Assembly (NCBI RefSeq): GCF_001026905.1
Contig: NZ_LAQL01000002.1
Span: forward strand, 744,001-808,000
Origin: Kiloniella spongiae
GTDB lineage: Bacteria > Pseudomonadota > Alphaproteobacteria > Kiloniellales > Kiloniellaceae
Direction of reading: 5' to 3'
DNA length: 64,000 bases
Below the pieces are notes generated by a model, which was not told the origin of the DNA, ran no database searches, and was given only the letters and a program-made list of their open reading frames with translations. This document shows, piece after piece, positions 43,777 through 53,700 of this stretch; the first letter of the stretch is position 1, and each line of letters starts with the position of its first letter. Both the position numbers and the translations under genes were made by a program.

Positions 43777-43821
43777 AAAATCAGAAATATACCCGACAAC
43801 AAGAAATAATGAGATAACCTC

Positions 43822-44469
43822 TTGGTAACAGAAGTTAAAATTTGCGGAATAAACAGTAACGAAGCTCTGAACGCTGCTCAGGAAGCTGGCGCAGAATACC
43901 TAGGCTTTGTCTTTTTTCCCAAAAGCCCGCGTCATGTTTCTGTCGAACAGGCTGCTGTCCTTACAAAACAGGTCAAACCTGGAATTAAGAAGGTTGGATT
44001 GCTTGTTAATGCCAGTGACGATGATATTCGCCAGATCACAGAACAGGTTCCTTTGGATATCTTGCAACTCCACGGCGGAGAATCATCGGAACGAGTTGCC
44101 GAGATTAAACGCAACTTTGGCCTTGAAGTAATGAAAGTGATCAAGGTTTCAGAGCAAAAGGATTTCGAAACAGTATCTGTTTTTGAAGAAGTCTCTGATC
44201 GATTGTTATTTGATGCCAAACCTCCAAAAGACCTTAAAGATGCATTACCGGGCGGAAATGCCATCTCCTTTGATTGGCGTTTACTCGCGGGGAAAAGCTG
44301 GAAGCGACCATGGATGTTGGCTGGTGGATTAAATATCGATAATGTCCAGGATGCGGTTCGAATTTCCGACGCACCCGCTGTTGATGTGTCTTCCGGTGTC
44401 GAAGATAAACCCGGACTTAAATCAGTCGAAAAAATTCATTCCTTTACATCCAAAGCCAAGAGCATCTGA
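43822..44469 (+). CDS. trpF: TrpF, phosphoribosylanthranilate isomerase
   Basis: The 215-residue TIM-barrel enzyme converts phosphoribosylanthranilate to the ribulose form. VKICGI with catalytic C8 opens the chain. YLGFVFFPKSPRHV, LDILQLHGGES and LFDAKPPK (catalytic Asp) follow, and the phosphate loop is MLAGGLNIDNV plus VDVSSGVEDKPGLKS. The start codon is TTG at 43822; no in-frame ATG is suitable. A PAP2 gene separates it from trpB. Confidence 0.96.
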   Translation: MVTEVKICGINSNEALNAAQEAGAEYLGFVFFPKSPRHVSVEQAAVLTKQVKPGIKKVGLLVNASDDDIRQITEQVPLDILQLHGGESSERVAEIKRNFGLEVMKVIKVSEQKDFETVSVFEEVSDRLLFDAKPPKDLKDALPGGNAISFDWRLLAGKSWKRPWMLAGGLNIDNVQDAVRISDAPAVDVSSGVEDKPGLKSVEKIHSFTSKAKSI

Positions 44470-44483
44470 CCTCGGAGTATTTA

Positions 44484-45365
44484 ATGCCAGATTCTGTCGT
44501 CGCTTTCCTCACTCACTTTGGCGAGATACAGCTTTTTATTGTGGCGACAGTTTGCATCTACTGGCTTATCTGCCCCAGATTAGGCACACGCTTGTGGTTT
44601 GCGCTCTGTCTTTCAAGTTCGGTTCAACAAACGCTTAAAATGGCCTTTGCCCAAGCACGCCCCTATTGGTTAAATCCGGACCTTGTTGCCATTGAGAAAA
44701 GCACTTCGTACGGCATGCCCTCTGGACACGCGCAAACACCGCCACTTTTTTATGGCATTCTCGCCAAATCTTCGCGGCGGCGTGGGGCTTATTTTCTTGC
44801 CGCTGCTATCGTCATCCTTACGGGTTGGACAAGGATTGTCGGCAATGTTCACAGTTTGGAACAAGTCCTCACCGGTTGGACAATTGGCGTTTTGTTGCTC
44901 ATTTCCATATTTTTACTGGAAAAACCAGCAACCCAGTGGTGGCAAAGAAGTCGCTTTATTGTCAGGGTTTCTGGTTCTTTTGCCCTTTGTGCTGTTCTGA
45001 TGGCATTTGGGCTGTGGGCTGCCTTCCATGCTGGTCAGCAGATCGTTCCTCAGATCTGGGTTGAAAACGCAGGACATCCTCTTCGTCCTGTCAAAGCTGA
45101 CAATATCATCATTGTTCCTGGCCTTTTGTTCGGTTGGCTTCTTGGGCTTGCTCTTTTAGATGGAAACTATCCACCTAAGCCTGAAAAGAAACTTAAGTTA
45201 GCCTTACGACCATTGCTTGGCCTACCGCCCATAGCTCTGCTATTGGAAACAGCTCCGGGCAAAGAAATAGAGCTTATTTTAATTATCACCTTCATAGTTG
45301 GCGTACTTGCTGGATTGTGGTCCAGCTATGGTGCACCTTTTCTTTTCAAGATATTAAAGATCTGA
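44484..45365 (+). CDS. PAP2-family membrane phosphatase-like protein with altered motif 3
   Basis: The 293-residue protein has six or more membrane helices and PAP2 motifs 1 and 2: K52-x6-R59-P60 (KMAFAQARP) and PSGH at 79-82. Motif 3, normally SR-x5-H-x3-D, reads T116-R117-x5-H123-x3-Q127, so the acidic partner of the histidine is replaced by Gln. Standard members dephosphorylate lipid phosphates such as undecaprenyl diphosphate or phosphatidate. With this change activity may be reduced or altered. It lies between trpF and trpB, 14 bases after trpF. Confidence 0.85.
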   Translation: MPDSVVAFLTHFGEIQLFIVATVCIYWLICPRLGTRLWFALCLSSSVQQTLKMAFAQARPYWLNPDLVAIEKSTSYGMPSGHAQTPPLFYGILAKSSRRRGAYFLAAAIVILTGWTRIVGNVHSLEQVLTGWTIGVLLLISIFLLEKPATQWWQRSRFIVRVSGSFALCAVLMAFGLWAAFHAGQQIVPQIWVENAGHPLRPVKADNIIIVPGLLFGWLLGLALLDGNYPPKPEKKLKLALRPLLGLPPIALLLETAPGKEIELILIITFIVGVLAGLWSSYGAPFLFKILKI

Positions 45366-45452
45366 GCATCGCATCCCTTGCAGGATGGTGGCTTTTCAGG
45401 CAAAGTCCGCCCAGCATAGATCATAAAGATCCGATAAGGTTGCAGAGTAGAT

Positions 45453-46664
45453 ATGACAACACCTAATTCTTATATGAACGGCCCTGACGAGCGCGGGCAT
45501 TTTGGTATTTTTGGCGGACGTTATGTTGCTGAAACGTTGATGCCTCTTATTCTCGAAGTCGAAAAAGCCTACAATGCAGCCAAGGCTGATCCTTCATTTC
45601 AAAAAGATTATGACTATTACGCCAAGCATTATGTTGGCCGTCCAAGTCCACTTTATTTTGCAGAACGCCTGACCCGTGAACTTGGCGGCGCAAAAATTTA
45701 CTTCAAGCGTGATGAGTTGAACCACACTGGTTCTCATAAAGCCAACAATGTCCTCGGACAAATTCTTCTCGCCAGACGCATGGGTAAAAAACGCATTATT
45801 GCGGAAACTGGCGCTGGACAACATGGCGTCGCAACAGCAACTTTCTGTGCCCTGTTTAATCTACCCTGTGTTGTTTACATGGGCGCAACTGATATCGCAC
45901 GACAGGCACCAAACGTTTTCCGCATGAAGTTGCTTGGTGCCGAGGTTATCAGCGTTGAAAGCGGTACAGGCACCCTGAAAGATGCCATGAACGATGCGCT
46001 GCGTGATTGGGTGACCAATGTCGAAGAGACATTCTATATTATTGGTACTGCGGCTGGCCCTCACCCCTATCCGGTAATGGTCCGTGACTTCCAGTCCATT
46101 ATTGGGCGCGAAGCAAAAGAGCAGATGTACGAAGCAGAAGGTCGTTTACCAGACCAACTCGTCGCCTGTATTGGCGGTGGTTCGAACGCCATCGGCCTGT
46201 TCCACCCTTTCCTAGATGACAAGGACGTCGCGATCACAGGTGTTGAAGCTGCTGGCTTCGGCGTAAAAACCGATAAACATGCTGCGTCGCTAACAGGTGG
46301 TAAACCCGGTGTTCTTCATGGAAATCGTACCTTCTTGTTACAAGACGATGATGGACAGATACAAGACGCTCATTCCATTTCCGCAGGTCTTGATTACCCT
46401 GGCATTGGCCCTGAACATTCATGGCTACACGACATTGGTCGCGTGAATTACGCATCAGCATCGGATAGCGAAGCACTGGAAGCTTTCCAGATGCTATCAA
46501 AAGTCGAAGGTATTATTCCGGCACTTGAGCCTGCACATGCACTGGCGCATGTAACCAAGATCGCACCGGAAATGGATAAAGACAAAATCATCCTCATGAA
46601 CCTTTGTGGTCGAGGTGACAAAGATATCTTTACAGTTGCCGAAGCACTCGGCGTAGAGATCTAG
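45453..46664 (+). CDS. trpB: TrpB, tryptophan synthase beta chain
   Basis: The 403-residue enzyme joins indole and serine. PLP forms a Schiff base with K96 in [23 protein letters not shown] (E base) and the phosphate loop [10 protein letters not shown] follow, and LCGRGDKD closes the pocket. The N-terminal [14 protein letters not shown] is typical TrpB1. trpA starts 12 bases after the stop, so the two subunits are made together. Confidence 0.98.
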   Translation: MTTPNSYMNGPDERGHFGIFGGRYVAETLMPLILEVEKAYNAAKADPSFQKDYDYYAKHYVGRPSPLYFAERLTRELGGAKIYFKRDELNHTGSHKANNVLGQILLARRMGKKRIIAETGAGQHGVATATFCALFNLPCVVYMGATDIARQAPNVFRMKLLGAEVISVESGTGTLKDAMNDALRDWVTNVEETFYIIGTAAGPHPYPVMVRDFQSIIGREAKEQMYEAEGRLPDQLVACIGGGSNAIGLFHPFLDDKDVAITGVEAAGFGVKTDKHAASLTGGKPGVLHGNRTFLLQDDDGQIQDAHSISAGLDYPGIGPEHSWLHDIGRVNYASASDSEALEAFQMLSKVEGIIPALEPAHALAHVTKIAPEMDKDKIILMNLCGRGDKDIFTVAEALGVEI

Positions 46665-46676
46665 GGGGAAGATATC

Positions 46677-47507
46677 ATGAGTCAAACCAGACTTGAAAAG
46701 CGCTTTGCGGACCTGAAAGAAGAAGGTAGAGGCGGCCTTGTTACTTTTGTAACTGCAGGTGACCCCGATTTCGAAACCAGCCTCGAGATAGTAAAGGGTT
46801 TACCCGAAGCCGGTGCAGACGTCATCGAACTCGGTATGCCATTTTCCGATCCGATGGCTGATGGCCCCGCCATTCAGGCATCCAGCCTGCGCGCCTTGCG
46901 CAATGGTATGACCCTGAGCAAAACACTCGACCTCGTGCGCGCCTTTAGACAAGATAATCAGGACACACCAATTATCCTGATGGGCTATTACAACCCAATC
47001 TACATCTATGGCGTGGATAAATTCTTGGTCGATGCCAAAGAAGCGGGCGTCGATGGCTTCATCATTGTTGACCTGCCACCAGAACATGATGAAGAATTCT
47101 GTATTCCGACTTTGGAACAGGGTTTGCATTTCATCCGCCTGACAACACCAACTACAGTTGGTGACAGACTACCGAAAGTACTTAACAACACGAGTGGTTT
47201 TGTATATTACGTATCCATTCTTGGCATTACGGGTACTGCCGCCGCGTCTGATAGTGCAATACATGACGCAGTTGCGCGCCTGAAAGCTGAAACAGATTTA
47301 CCTGTTGCCGTTGGTTTTGGTATTCGGACCCCCGAACAAGCAGCCAATGTCGCAACGGTCGCAGATGCTGCTGTGGTCGGCTCTGCAATTATTGATACAC
47401 TGAAAGAAAACTTGGATGATGATAATCAGGCAAAACCTGGTCTCAGCCAAGCAGTACTGGAATACGTACGTACACTCGCTGATGGTGTACGTGGATCCCG
47501 TACTTAA
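46677..47507 (+). CDS. trpA: TrpA, tryptophan synthase alpha chain
   Basis: The 276-residue TIM-barrel subunit splits indole-glycerol phosphate. [30 protein letters not shown] (catalytic Glu and the second acid in SDP region), [21 protein letters not shown] and [13 protein letters not shown] are all present. GGGG precedes the ATG. accD follows after 23 bases, giving the common trpB-trpA-accD-folC order. Confidence 0.98.
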   Translation: MSQTRLEKRFADLKEEGRGGLVTFVTAGDPDFETSLEIVKGLPEAGADVIELGMPFSDPMADGPAIQASSLRALRNGMTLSKTLDLVRAFRQDNQDTPIILMGYYNPIYIYGVDKFLVDAKEAGVDGFIIVDLPPEHDEEFCIPTLEQGLHFIRLTTPTTVGDRLPKVLNNTSGFVYYVSILGITGTAAASDSAIHDAVARLKAETDLPVAVGFGIRTPEQAANVATVADAAVVGSAIIDTLKENLDDDNQAKPGLSQAVLEYVRTLADGVRGSRT

Positions 47508-47530
47508 TTGAAACAAGTAAGGCAGAAAGC

Positions 47531-48457
47531 ATGAACTGGATTTCCAACTACGTCCGCCCGAAGATCCGTGCGCTGGTACAGAAAGACACACCAGATGATC
47601 TATGGGTAAAATCACCTGCCACAGGTCAGATGATTTTCAAAAAGGAATTGGAAAAGAATCTTTGGGTTTGTCCCTATAGCGGGCATCACATGCGGATCTC
47701 GGCGAGAAAACGCCTTGAGACTCTTTTTGACGACGGCGACTACACACTCGTTGAGTTGCCAAAGACCCTTACTGATCCGCTAAAATTCAAAGATCTGAAA
47801 AGATACACTGACCGCATCAAAGATGCGAATGCCAAGAATGAAGACAAAGAAGCCATTCTTGTTGCCCGTGGAACAATGGGTGGCATGCAAACGGTCGTAG
47901 CCGTCTTTAACTTCTCGTACATGGGCGGTTCTATGGGAACAGCCGTCGGTGAAGGATTACTGACAGCAGCAAAACTTGCTGTGCTTCAGGAAGCACCCTT
48001 GCTGGTTATTCCAGCTTCTGGTGGTGCTCGTATGCAAGAAGGCATTCTCTCTCTGATGCAAATGCCACGTTCGATCATCGCAGTTGACATGGTTAAGGAT
48101 GCCGGACTTCCCTATGTCGTTCTATTGACAGATCCTACCACTGGTGGTGTTTCAGCTTCTTTTGCAATGCTTGGCGATATCGCCATTGCCGAACCCCAGG
48201 CGAATATCGGTTTTGCCGGGAAACGTGTGATCGAAGAAACCATCCGCGAAAAACTACCGGAAGGCTTCCAGACTGCCGAGTATCTATTGGAACACGGCAT
48301 GGTGGACATGGTGGTTCATCGCCACGAAATGCGTGATACTCTTATCAGAATTTTTAACCTGTTGACTCAAAAAGGTCCTTCAGCTGAAATTTTGCCGCTT
48401 AAAAGCGCTGAAGAACCAAAAGAAGAAACCACGGAACAGAGCGACCCGGCTGAATAA
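47531..48457 (+). CDS. accD: AccD, acetyl-CoA carboxylase carboxyltransferase subunit beta
   Basis: The 308-residue subunit, with AccA, moves CO2 from biotin to acetyl-CoA. The crotonase-like core has FNFSYMGGSMGTAVGEGL, PASGGARMQEGILSLMQM and TDPTTGGVSASFAMLGD. The N-terminal zinc ribbon of E. coli AccD (two CxxC) is degenerate: S28 and T31 replace the first pair and only C47 remains of the second (S50). Similar loss is seen in other alphaproteobacteria. The C-terminus ends in an acidic tail. Confidence 0.96.
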   Translation: MNWISNYVRPKIRALVQKDTPDDLWVKSPATGQMIFKKELEKNLWVCPYSGHHMRISARKRLETLFDDGDYTLVELPKTLTDPLKFKDLKRYTDRIKDANAKNEDKEAILVARGTMGGMQTVVAVFNFSYMGGSMGTAVGEGLLTAAKLAVLQEAPLLVIPASGGARMQEGILSLMQMPRSIIAVDMVKDAGLPYVVLLTDPTTGGVSASFAMLGDIAIAEPQANIGFAGKRVIEETIREKLPEGFQTAEYLLEHGMVDMVVHRHEMRDTLIRIFNLLTQKGPSAEILPLKSAEEPKEETTEQSDPAE

Positions 48458-48472
48458 GCCGGGTCCCCCCCC
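48443..48472 (+). other. hairpin across the accD stop codon followed by C8
   Basis: GACCCGGCT (48443-48451) pairs with AGCCGGGTC (48457-48465), and the loop GAATA holds most of the TAA stop. Eight C follow instead of T. It is not a canonical terminator; it could protect the 3' end or slow ribosomes and polymerase before folC. Confidence 0.6.
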
Positions 48473-48543
48473 TAATGCTAGCCCTCTGGAGTTAAACATT
48501 AGAGGTTAAAACACCAAGCCAGAAACTTCTATCAGGTAGAGAT

Positions 48544-49833
48544 ATGACCATGCGCCGGAGTGATATCGTCCTAGAGCGCCTTAGCCTCTTACATCCAAAG
48601 ATTATTGACCTGTCTCTCAGCCGCGTAGAGCGTTTGCTGAGGTTACTTGATCACCCGGAAGAAAAATTGCCTCCGGTTATCCATGTTGCCGGCACCAATG
48701 GCAAAGGATCTTTCCTTGCCTATCTCAGGGCAATTTTGGAAGCACACGATCAAGATGTTCATCTCTACACATCACCGCATCTGGTAAAATTCCACGAACG
48801 TATCAGGTTGGCCGGGGAATTGATTTCCGAAGATGAACTGGTCGCATTGCTTGAAGAGTGCGAAAAGATCAATGGTCCGGATTCCATCACCTTTTTTGAA
48901 GTTACAACCGTTGCAGCATTTCTTGCCTATAGTCGTCACAAGGCGGATGCTCTCTTGCTTGAAACAGGCTTGGGTGGCCGTCTGGATGCCACCAACATGG
49001 TCGCACAGCCAACCCTGACAGCCATCACACCTATTTCTGTAGATCACACACAATTCTTGGGTGACACGATTGAGGAAATTGCCGCAGAAAAAGCAGGTAT
49101 CCTCAAATCCGGAGTTCCTTGTGTCGTTGGCAAACAACCTAAAGCTGCCCTCGACGTCATAAAAGCCCGTGCCGCAGAGATTGGTGCTGAACTCTATATC
49201 GAGGGTGAAGACTGGACAGTAACACCTGATACCAATAGTTTCCTCTTTAACGGCCGAAACGGGGAAACACGCTATCCGAACCCAAATCTTCTGGGCGAAC
49301 ATCAAGTAGAAAACGCCGCTTTGTCGGTCGCTGCCACCGATATTCTGGCAAATTCTTTTGATCTCAAGGCAGACAAGATCAAAGAAGGTTTGACCCAGGC
49401 CTATTGGCCCGGCCGTATGCAGAAGTTGACCACAGGCTTATTACCCGATCTCCTGCCCAATAACTGTGAACTTTGGCTTGATGGTGGTCACAACGAATCT
49501 GCCGGACTTGCTTTGGCAACAATTCTCAAAACGTGGCAGGACAAACCAGTCCACATTATCTATGGTATGCTCAATACCAAGGCTGCCACAGATTACTTAC
49601 GTCCTCTGGCACCACTAGGATCAAGCCTAAGAGCTATTGAAATCCCCTTTGAAGCTGCGTCACTTAGTGCCGAGGATGCTGCTGCCCATGCTGTCGAAGC
49701 CGGATTTGAAGCCAAGCCAAGCGCTTCCGCACAACACGCTGTTGAGGAGATTCTGGCCCAGGAAGAACCTGGACGTATACTGATATGTGGTTCCCTCTAT
49801 CTCGCAGGGCATATTCTCGCAGAAAGTCATTAA
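48544..49833 (+). CDS. folC: FolC, bifunctional folylpolyglutamate/dihydrofolate synthase
   Basis: The 429-residue Mur-ligase-family enzyme adds glutamate to dihydropteroate and folates. The ATP loop is VIHVAGTNGKGSFLAYL. LYTSPHLVKFHERI, LLETGLGGRLDATN, ITPISVDHTQFLGDTIEEIAAEKAGI and WLDGGHNESA match the family closely. The final 130 residues are the glutamate ligase C-terminal domain. It is the last gene of the trp-acc-fol series. Confidence 0.97.
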   Translation: MTMRRSDIVLERLSLLHPKIIDLSLSRVERLLRLLDHPEEKLPPVIHVAGTNGKGSFLAYLRAILEAHDQDVHLYTSPHLVKFHERIRLAGELISEDELVALLEECEKINGPDSITFFEVTTVAAFLAYSRHKADALLLETGLGGRLDATNMVAQPTLTAITPISVDHTQFLGDTIEEIAAEKAGILKSGVPCVVGKQPKAALDVIKARAAEIGAELYIEGEDWTVTPDTNSFLFNGRNGETRYPNPNLLGEHQVENAALSVAATDILANSFDLKADKIKEGLTQAYWPGRMQKLTTGLLPDLLPNNCELWLDGGHNESAGLALATILKTWQDKPVHIIYGMLNTKAATDYLRPLAPLGSSLRAIEIPFEAASLSAEDAAAHAVEAGFEAKPSASAQHAVEEILAQEEPGRILICGSLYLAGHILAESH

Positions 49834-49932
49834 TCTAATTTTTGGCTATCACGACTCTTTATCCAAAGACTCTGTCTAGCTTTTTTGGTTAAAACCCTCT
49901 ATCCTGATTCTACTCAGAAAGAGGACGAAACC

Positions 49933-50127
49933 ATGCCAATCATACGTGTGGAAATGTTTCAAGGTCGTTCACTTGAGCAAAAACGTGCTCTGGTCAAAAC
50001 ACTGACCGAAGAAACGGCCCGAATCACAGGCTGCAACACTGAAGCAGTGTATGTCGTTATTGACGATGTCCATAAAGAAAACTGGGGTGCCGGGGGGATT
50101 CTCTGCACCGATAAAGTGCACCATTAA
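49933..50127 (+). CDS. 4-oxalocrotonate tautomerase-family protein
   Basis: The 64-residue protein starts MPIIRVEMFQGRSLEQKRALV, so Pro-1 becomes the catalytic base after Met removal. VYVVIDDVHKENWGAGG is the usual second half. GAGG lies before ATG 49933; a longer frame from 49885 lacks the required N-terminal Pro. Such small tautomerases act on 2-hydroxymuconate-like dienols or related compounds; no degradation pathway is adjacent. Confidence 0.9.
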   Translation: MPIIRVEMFQGRSLEQKRALVKTLTEETARITGCNTEAVYVVIDDVHKENWGAGGILCTDKVHH

Positions 50128-50228
50128 ACCTTTATCAAGCTTGCGCCGTATTGGAACAAAAAAACAAACCTAACGCACCAGTTGCGAGCCTATTTGCGTC
50201 CATAAAATTTCCCGCAGGAATTTTTCAC

Positions 50229-50258
50229 AAAAAAGCCCCGCAAATGCAGGGCTTTTAT
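50229..50258 (-). terminator. Rho-independent terminator of trxA
   Basis: AAAAGCCC (50231-50238) pairs with GGGCTTTT (50249-50256). On the minus strand six T follow. With A and T on both flanks it may also stop transcription coming from the tautomerase gene. Confidence 0.88.
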
Positions 50259-50291
50259 CTCGAGACAGAGCGTTAAAAATGCTGTTCTGTC

Positions 50292-50615
50292 TTATGCAAG
50301 AGAAGATGTAATCCACTCTTTTAGCTGGCCTTTAGCAATCGCGCCCACTTTCTGAGCAACAACTTCACCACTCTTGAAGATAAGCAATGTCGGAATGCCA
50401 CGAACACCGTACTGCTGTGGAGTCATTGAATTTTCATCAATGTTAAGCTTGGCAATAGTAAGAGAACCGCCCATTTCTGTAGCAATTTCATCCAGTGCCG
50501 GTGCAATCATTTTACAAGGACCACACCATTCTGCCCAAAAATCCACAAGAACAGGGACATCCGCTTTAAGAACGTCGGCTTCAAAAGAATCATCGCTGAC
50601 TGCGATCGTTGACAT
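50292..50615 (-). CDS. trxA: TrxA, thioredoxin
   Basis: The 107-residue thioredoxin has the active site [10 protein letters not shown] (C31, C34), VDFWAEW before it and the cis-Pro loop [10 protein letters not shown]. It reduces disulfides in cytosolic proteins. ATG 50615 has GAGGT upstream; the frame is open to 50660 but the extension is not conserved. It follows addA on the minus strand by 100 bases, the usual alphaproteobacterial order. Confidence 0.97.
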   Translation of the reverse strand: MSTIAVSDDSFEADVLKADVPVLVDFWAEWCGPCKMIAPALDEIATEMGGSLTIAKLNIDENSMTPQQYGVRGIPTLLIFKSGEVVAQKVGAIAKGQLKEWITSSLA

Positions 50616-50715
50616 AGTATACCTCTTGCCATTTGTTTGTGTGCGATGAAATAAACACACTTCGTCTTTTTCATCACATCGTCAGCATGAATGTAGGGAT
50701 GCAGGTCCCCCGACG

Positions 50716-53700
50716 TCAAGGTTCATATTGTACAAGAATGTTATCCGGTAAGTGCATTAACCGGGCTTCATCGGTCCACAAAAGGTGCGCTTCTATTTGA
50801 TAATTCGGGTAAATTTGCCTCAGAACCGTACGATACGCGGCCATTTGACGTAGATAAGAACGATGCACTTTTTCGACATTTTTAGGGGGCGGTCGATTGG
50901 TTTTATAGTCGATAATTTTTACTTTATTATCTGTTATGATTAATCGATCCACCTGCCCGGAAATTACTTCGACATCCCCATCACGATGAACCAATCCCAC
51001 AACGGGGACTTCCGCACGGCTACCTTCACCAAAAATATCTTGGTAATTTGGATGATTAAGAACCGATATAGTTTCATCCAACAGTATCTTGATTTGATCA
51101 GAATCTAATTCGTGTAACGGCGATTCCAGGAAACGGCGAGCTGATGATACCCATTTTTCTTGAGGTAGATCCGGGAGCGTCTGTAAGAGACGGTGAATAA
51201 TCCGTCCCCGTTTAAACCGTGCGCCGTCGTCCTGTCCCAGAGGTGAGCGCACAGGTGGTTCATCATCCTTTGCCCGCGATGGCGCAAGTGGGCGCGGAGG
51301 AACCGGTTCCTGATCCGGATCTACAAAAGCCCATGTTGGCAAATGACCATCAAAGTGATCAATAACAGCTTCTTCTTTATCGACTTGGGTCTCCACTTCC
51401 TGCGCATTTTCCTGAACACGCCCCATTGCTTGCCAAGAGCCTGTCGGATCTTCGGGAAAGGCAAATTCAACTTCTTTGCCATACTCGTTGAGAGCCGCTT
51501 GTGCTAGAGCGTACCAGCTATCATCAGATGGTTCACGCGCACCGGACCAGCCACAGATAATCAAGCGATCTTCGGCACGGGTTAAAGCCACATATAAAAG
51601 ACGTCGGTATTCTCGCAAGGCATCCTTGCGTAACTGATCGCGCGCGGAAGAAATGATTTCTGTATTCATGGCCGTTCGCGGTGACCATACTGGTAGATTA
51701 CCCTGTTCTTTTAGCCAAACTACCCCCCGATCCGCTTGGGGTATTTGTGTTGTATCCGGCAGAATAACAACGGGTGCCTGAAGACCTTTGGATCCGTGCA
51801 CAGTCATAATACGCACGGCACCGCCACCTTGCTCAAGGTCACGCTTGATCTCCTGGTCACCAACCTCCAGCCAATGTAGAAAACCTTCTAGTGATGGCGT
51901 TTCTTCCCGTTCATAAGCAAGCGCGAGAGACAGGAACTCTTCTATAGGATCTCTTGCATCAGGTCCCAATCTGGACAAAAGCATTTTTCGCCCGTCCAGC
52001 GAACCAAGAATGTGAGAGAAAAGCTCAAAAGGCGGCGTATAGTCTGCTCGTGCTAGCAAACCGTTCAAATAGCCTGCTGCACGAGCAAGGGTATCATTGG
52101 ATTTGGCTCTATCCCTTAATCTGGACCACAGGCTTCCTTTGCGGTTATAGGCCAGATTGAAAAGTTGATCTTCGTCCAGCCCAAGTAACGGTCCCTTCAA
52201 AACTGTCGCCAGCGTCAAATCATCTTCCGGTAACAACAAAAACCGACCTAAGGCAACAAGATCCATGACCGCCATCTGATCCGTCAGGACCATTCGATCC
52301 ACACCGGAAACAGGAACAGCCAAGGTTTTGAGTTCACGCACCAATTCTTCAACAAAAGCATTCCGACGGCGAACAAGAACCAGAATATCACCGGGATCAA
52401 TACGCCGACCCTGCGATGGTAACTGACATACGGGGTCATCAATCCCAGCCTCGGCAAGAGTCCAGTAATGAATGCGTCGAGCCAATACACTTGCAAGACG
52501 TGCCCTGGATTCCATTTCCGCTTCTTGAGCCAACGGCAGAGTCCACGGCGTATCTTCGGGAGCACCTTCACTGACCATCAACGGCCAAAGCTCGACCCGA
52601 CCAGCTTGCCCCAATCTTACGGGCTGATGCCTTAGAAGATCGTTATGAAAGGAAACACCATCAGCCGACGAGGGATAAGAAAAAACCTGATCAACGGTTG
52701 CCAACACCGAAGGTGTTGAACGAAAGGATACATCCAGACTGATACGTTGCCATTTTTGTTGCGCGATCTCTACGCGCTTCTCAAAGTGCGCGCGCATTTG
52801 CTCAAACTTGGCGGGATCAGCCCGTTGGAAAGAGTAGATAGACTGTTTCACATCCCCAACGGCGAAGATCGTTCTGATGTCTTCTCTCGCGCCCTCTCCG
52901 TCAAAGAACTCGTTACAAAGTGCTGCAACGACTTCCCATTGTTCCGGGTTGGTATCCTGTGCCTCATCGATCAGGACATGATCAATACCGCCATCCAGCT
53001 TAAAGAGAACCCAGGCAACCGCCCGTTCCCCCTTTAAAAGATCACGGGTTTTTAGAATTAGATCATCATAGTCCAGAAAGGCACGGATTTCTTTATAGCG
53101 CTCATACCGCGATAAAATCGCAATACCCAGATCAAGTAAAGAGGACGTTGCTTTTGCAACACCAATGGCATTGAGCTTTTCGTTCAAGCGAATAAGACGC
53201 TCTGCTTCAGCAATCAATATGTCCGGTAGCTGCGGTAATGCAGATAAAGCACCCTTTGTTGCCAAACGACTTCTTATTTCACCGGCCTGCGTGAAAAAAA
53301 TTCCCCGATAATCACTATACTTTTCGCACCGTGTTTCAGACTGGCTCTCTAGCCAGTCTTTGAGCAGATGACCACGTTCCTGATCCGACTTTGCGCCCTG
53401 CAAAAGAGCATCAGCAGCATGAGAAAGCTGCATCGTATTAAAAGCACCATCATCACAGGCTGCATTCAAGAGATCAGTCGTACTACTGTTCGAATCAACG
53501 CCAAGGGTTTCATAGATCACCCTATTCAGCCCCTGCTGATCGCCATATTCAGCAAGAAGATCCGAAATCCGACCGCGTTCCCGGATGATTTCCTGCACCA
53601 ACGACCCAAAGGACTGTTCCTGCGTGTAGGCTGTAATACATTCCAGTGCGTCAGTAACAGCTTGTTCGTTCAATCCTCCGCGCCCAGAGAGAACATCTTC

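Noticed and set aside
48772-49305. Antisense open frame of 177 codons within folC
   Set aside because: folC is fully supported on the plus strand; the antisense product has no recognisable features.
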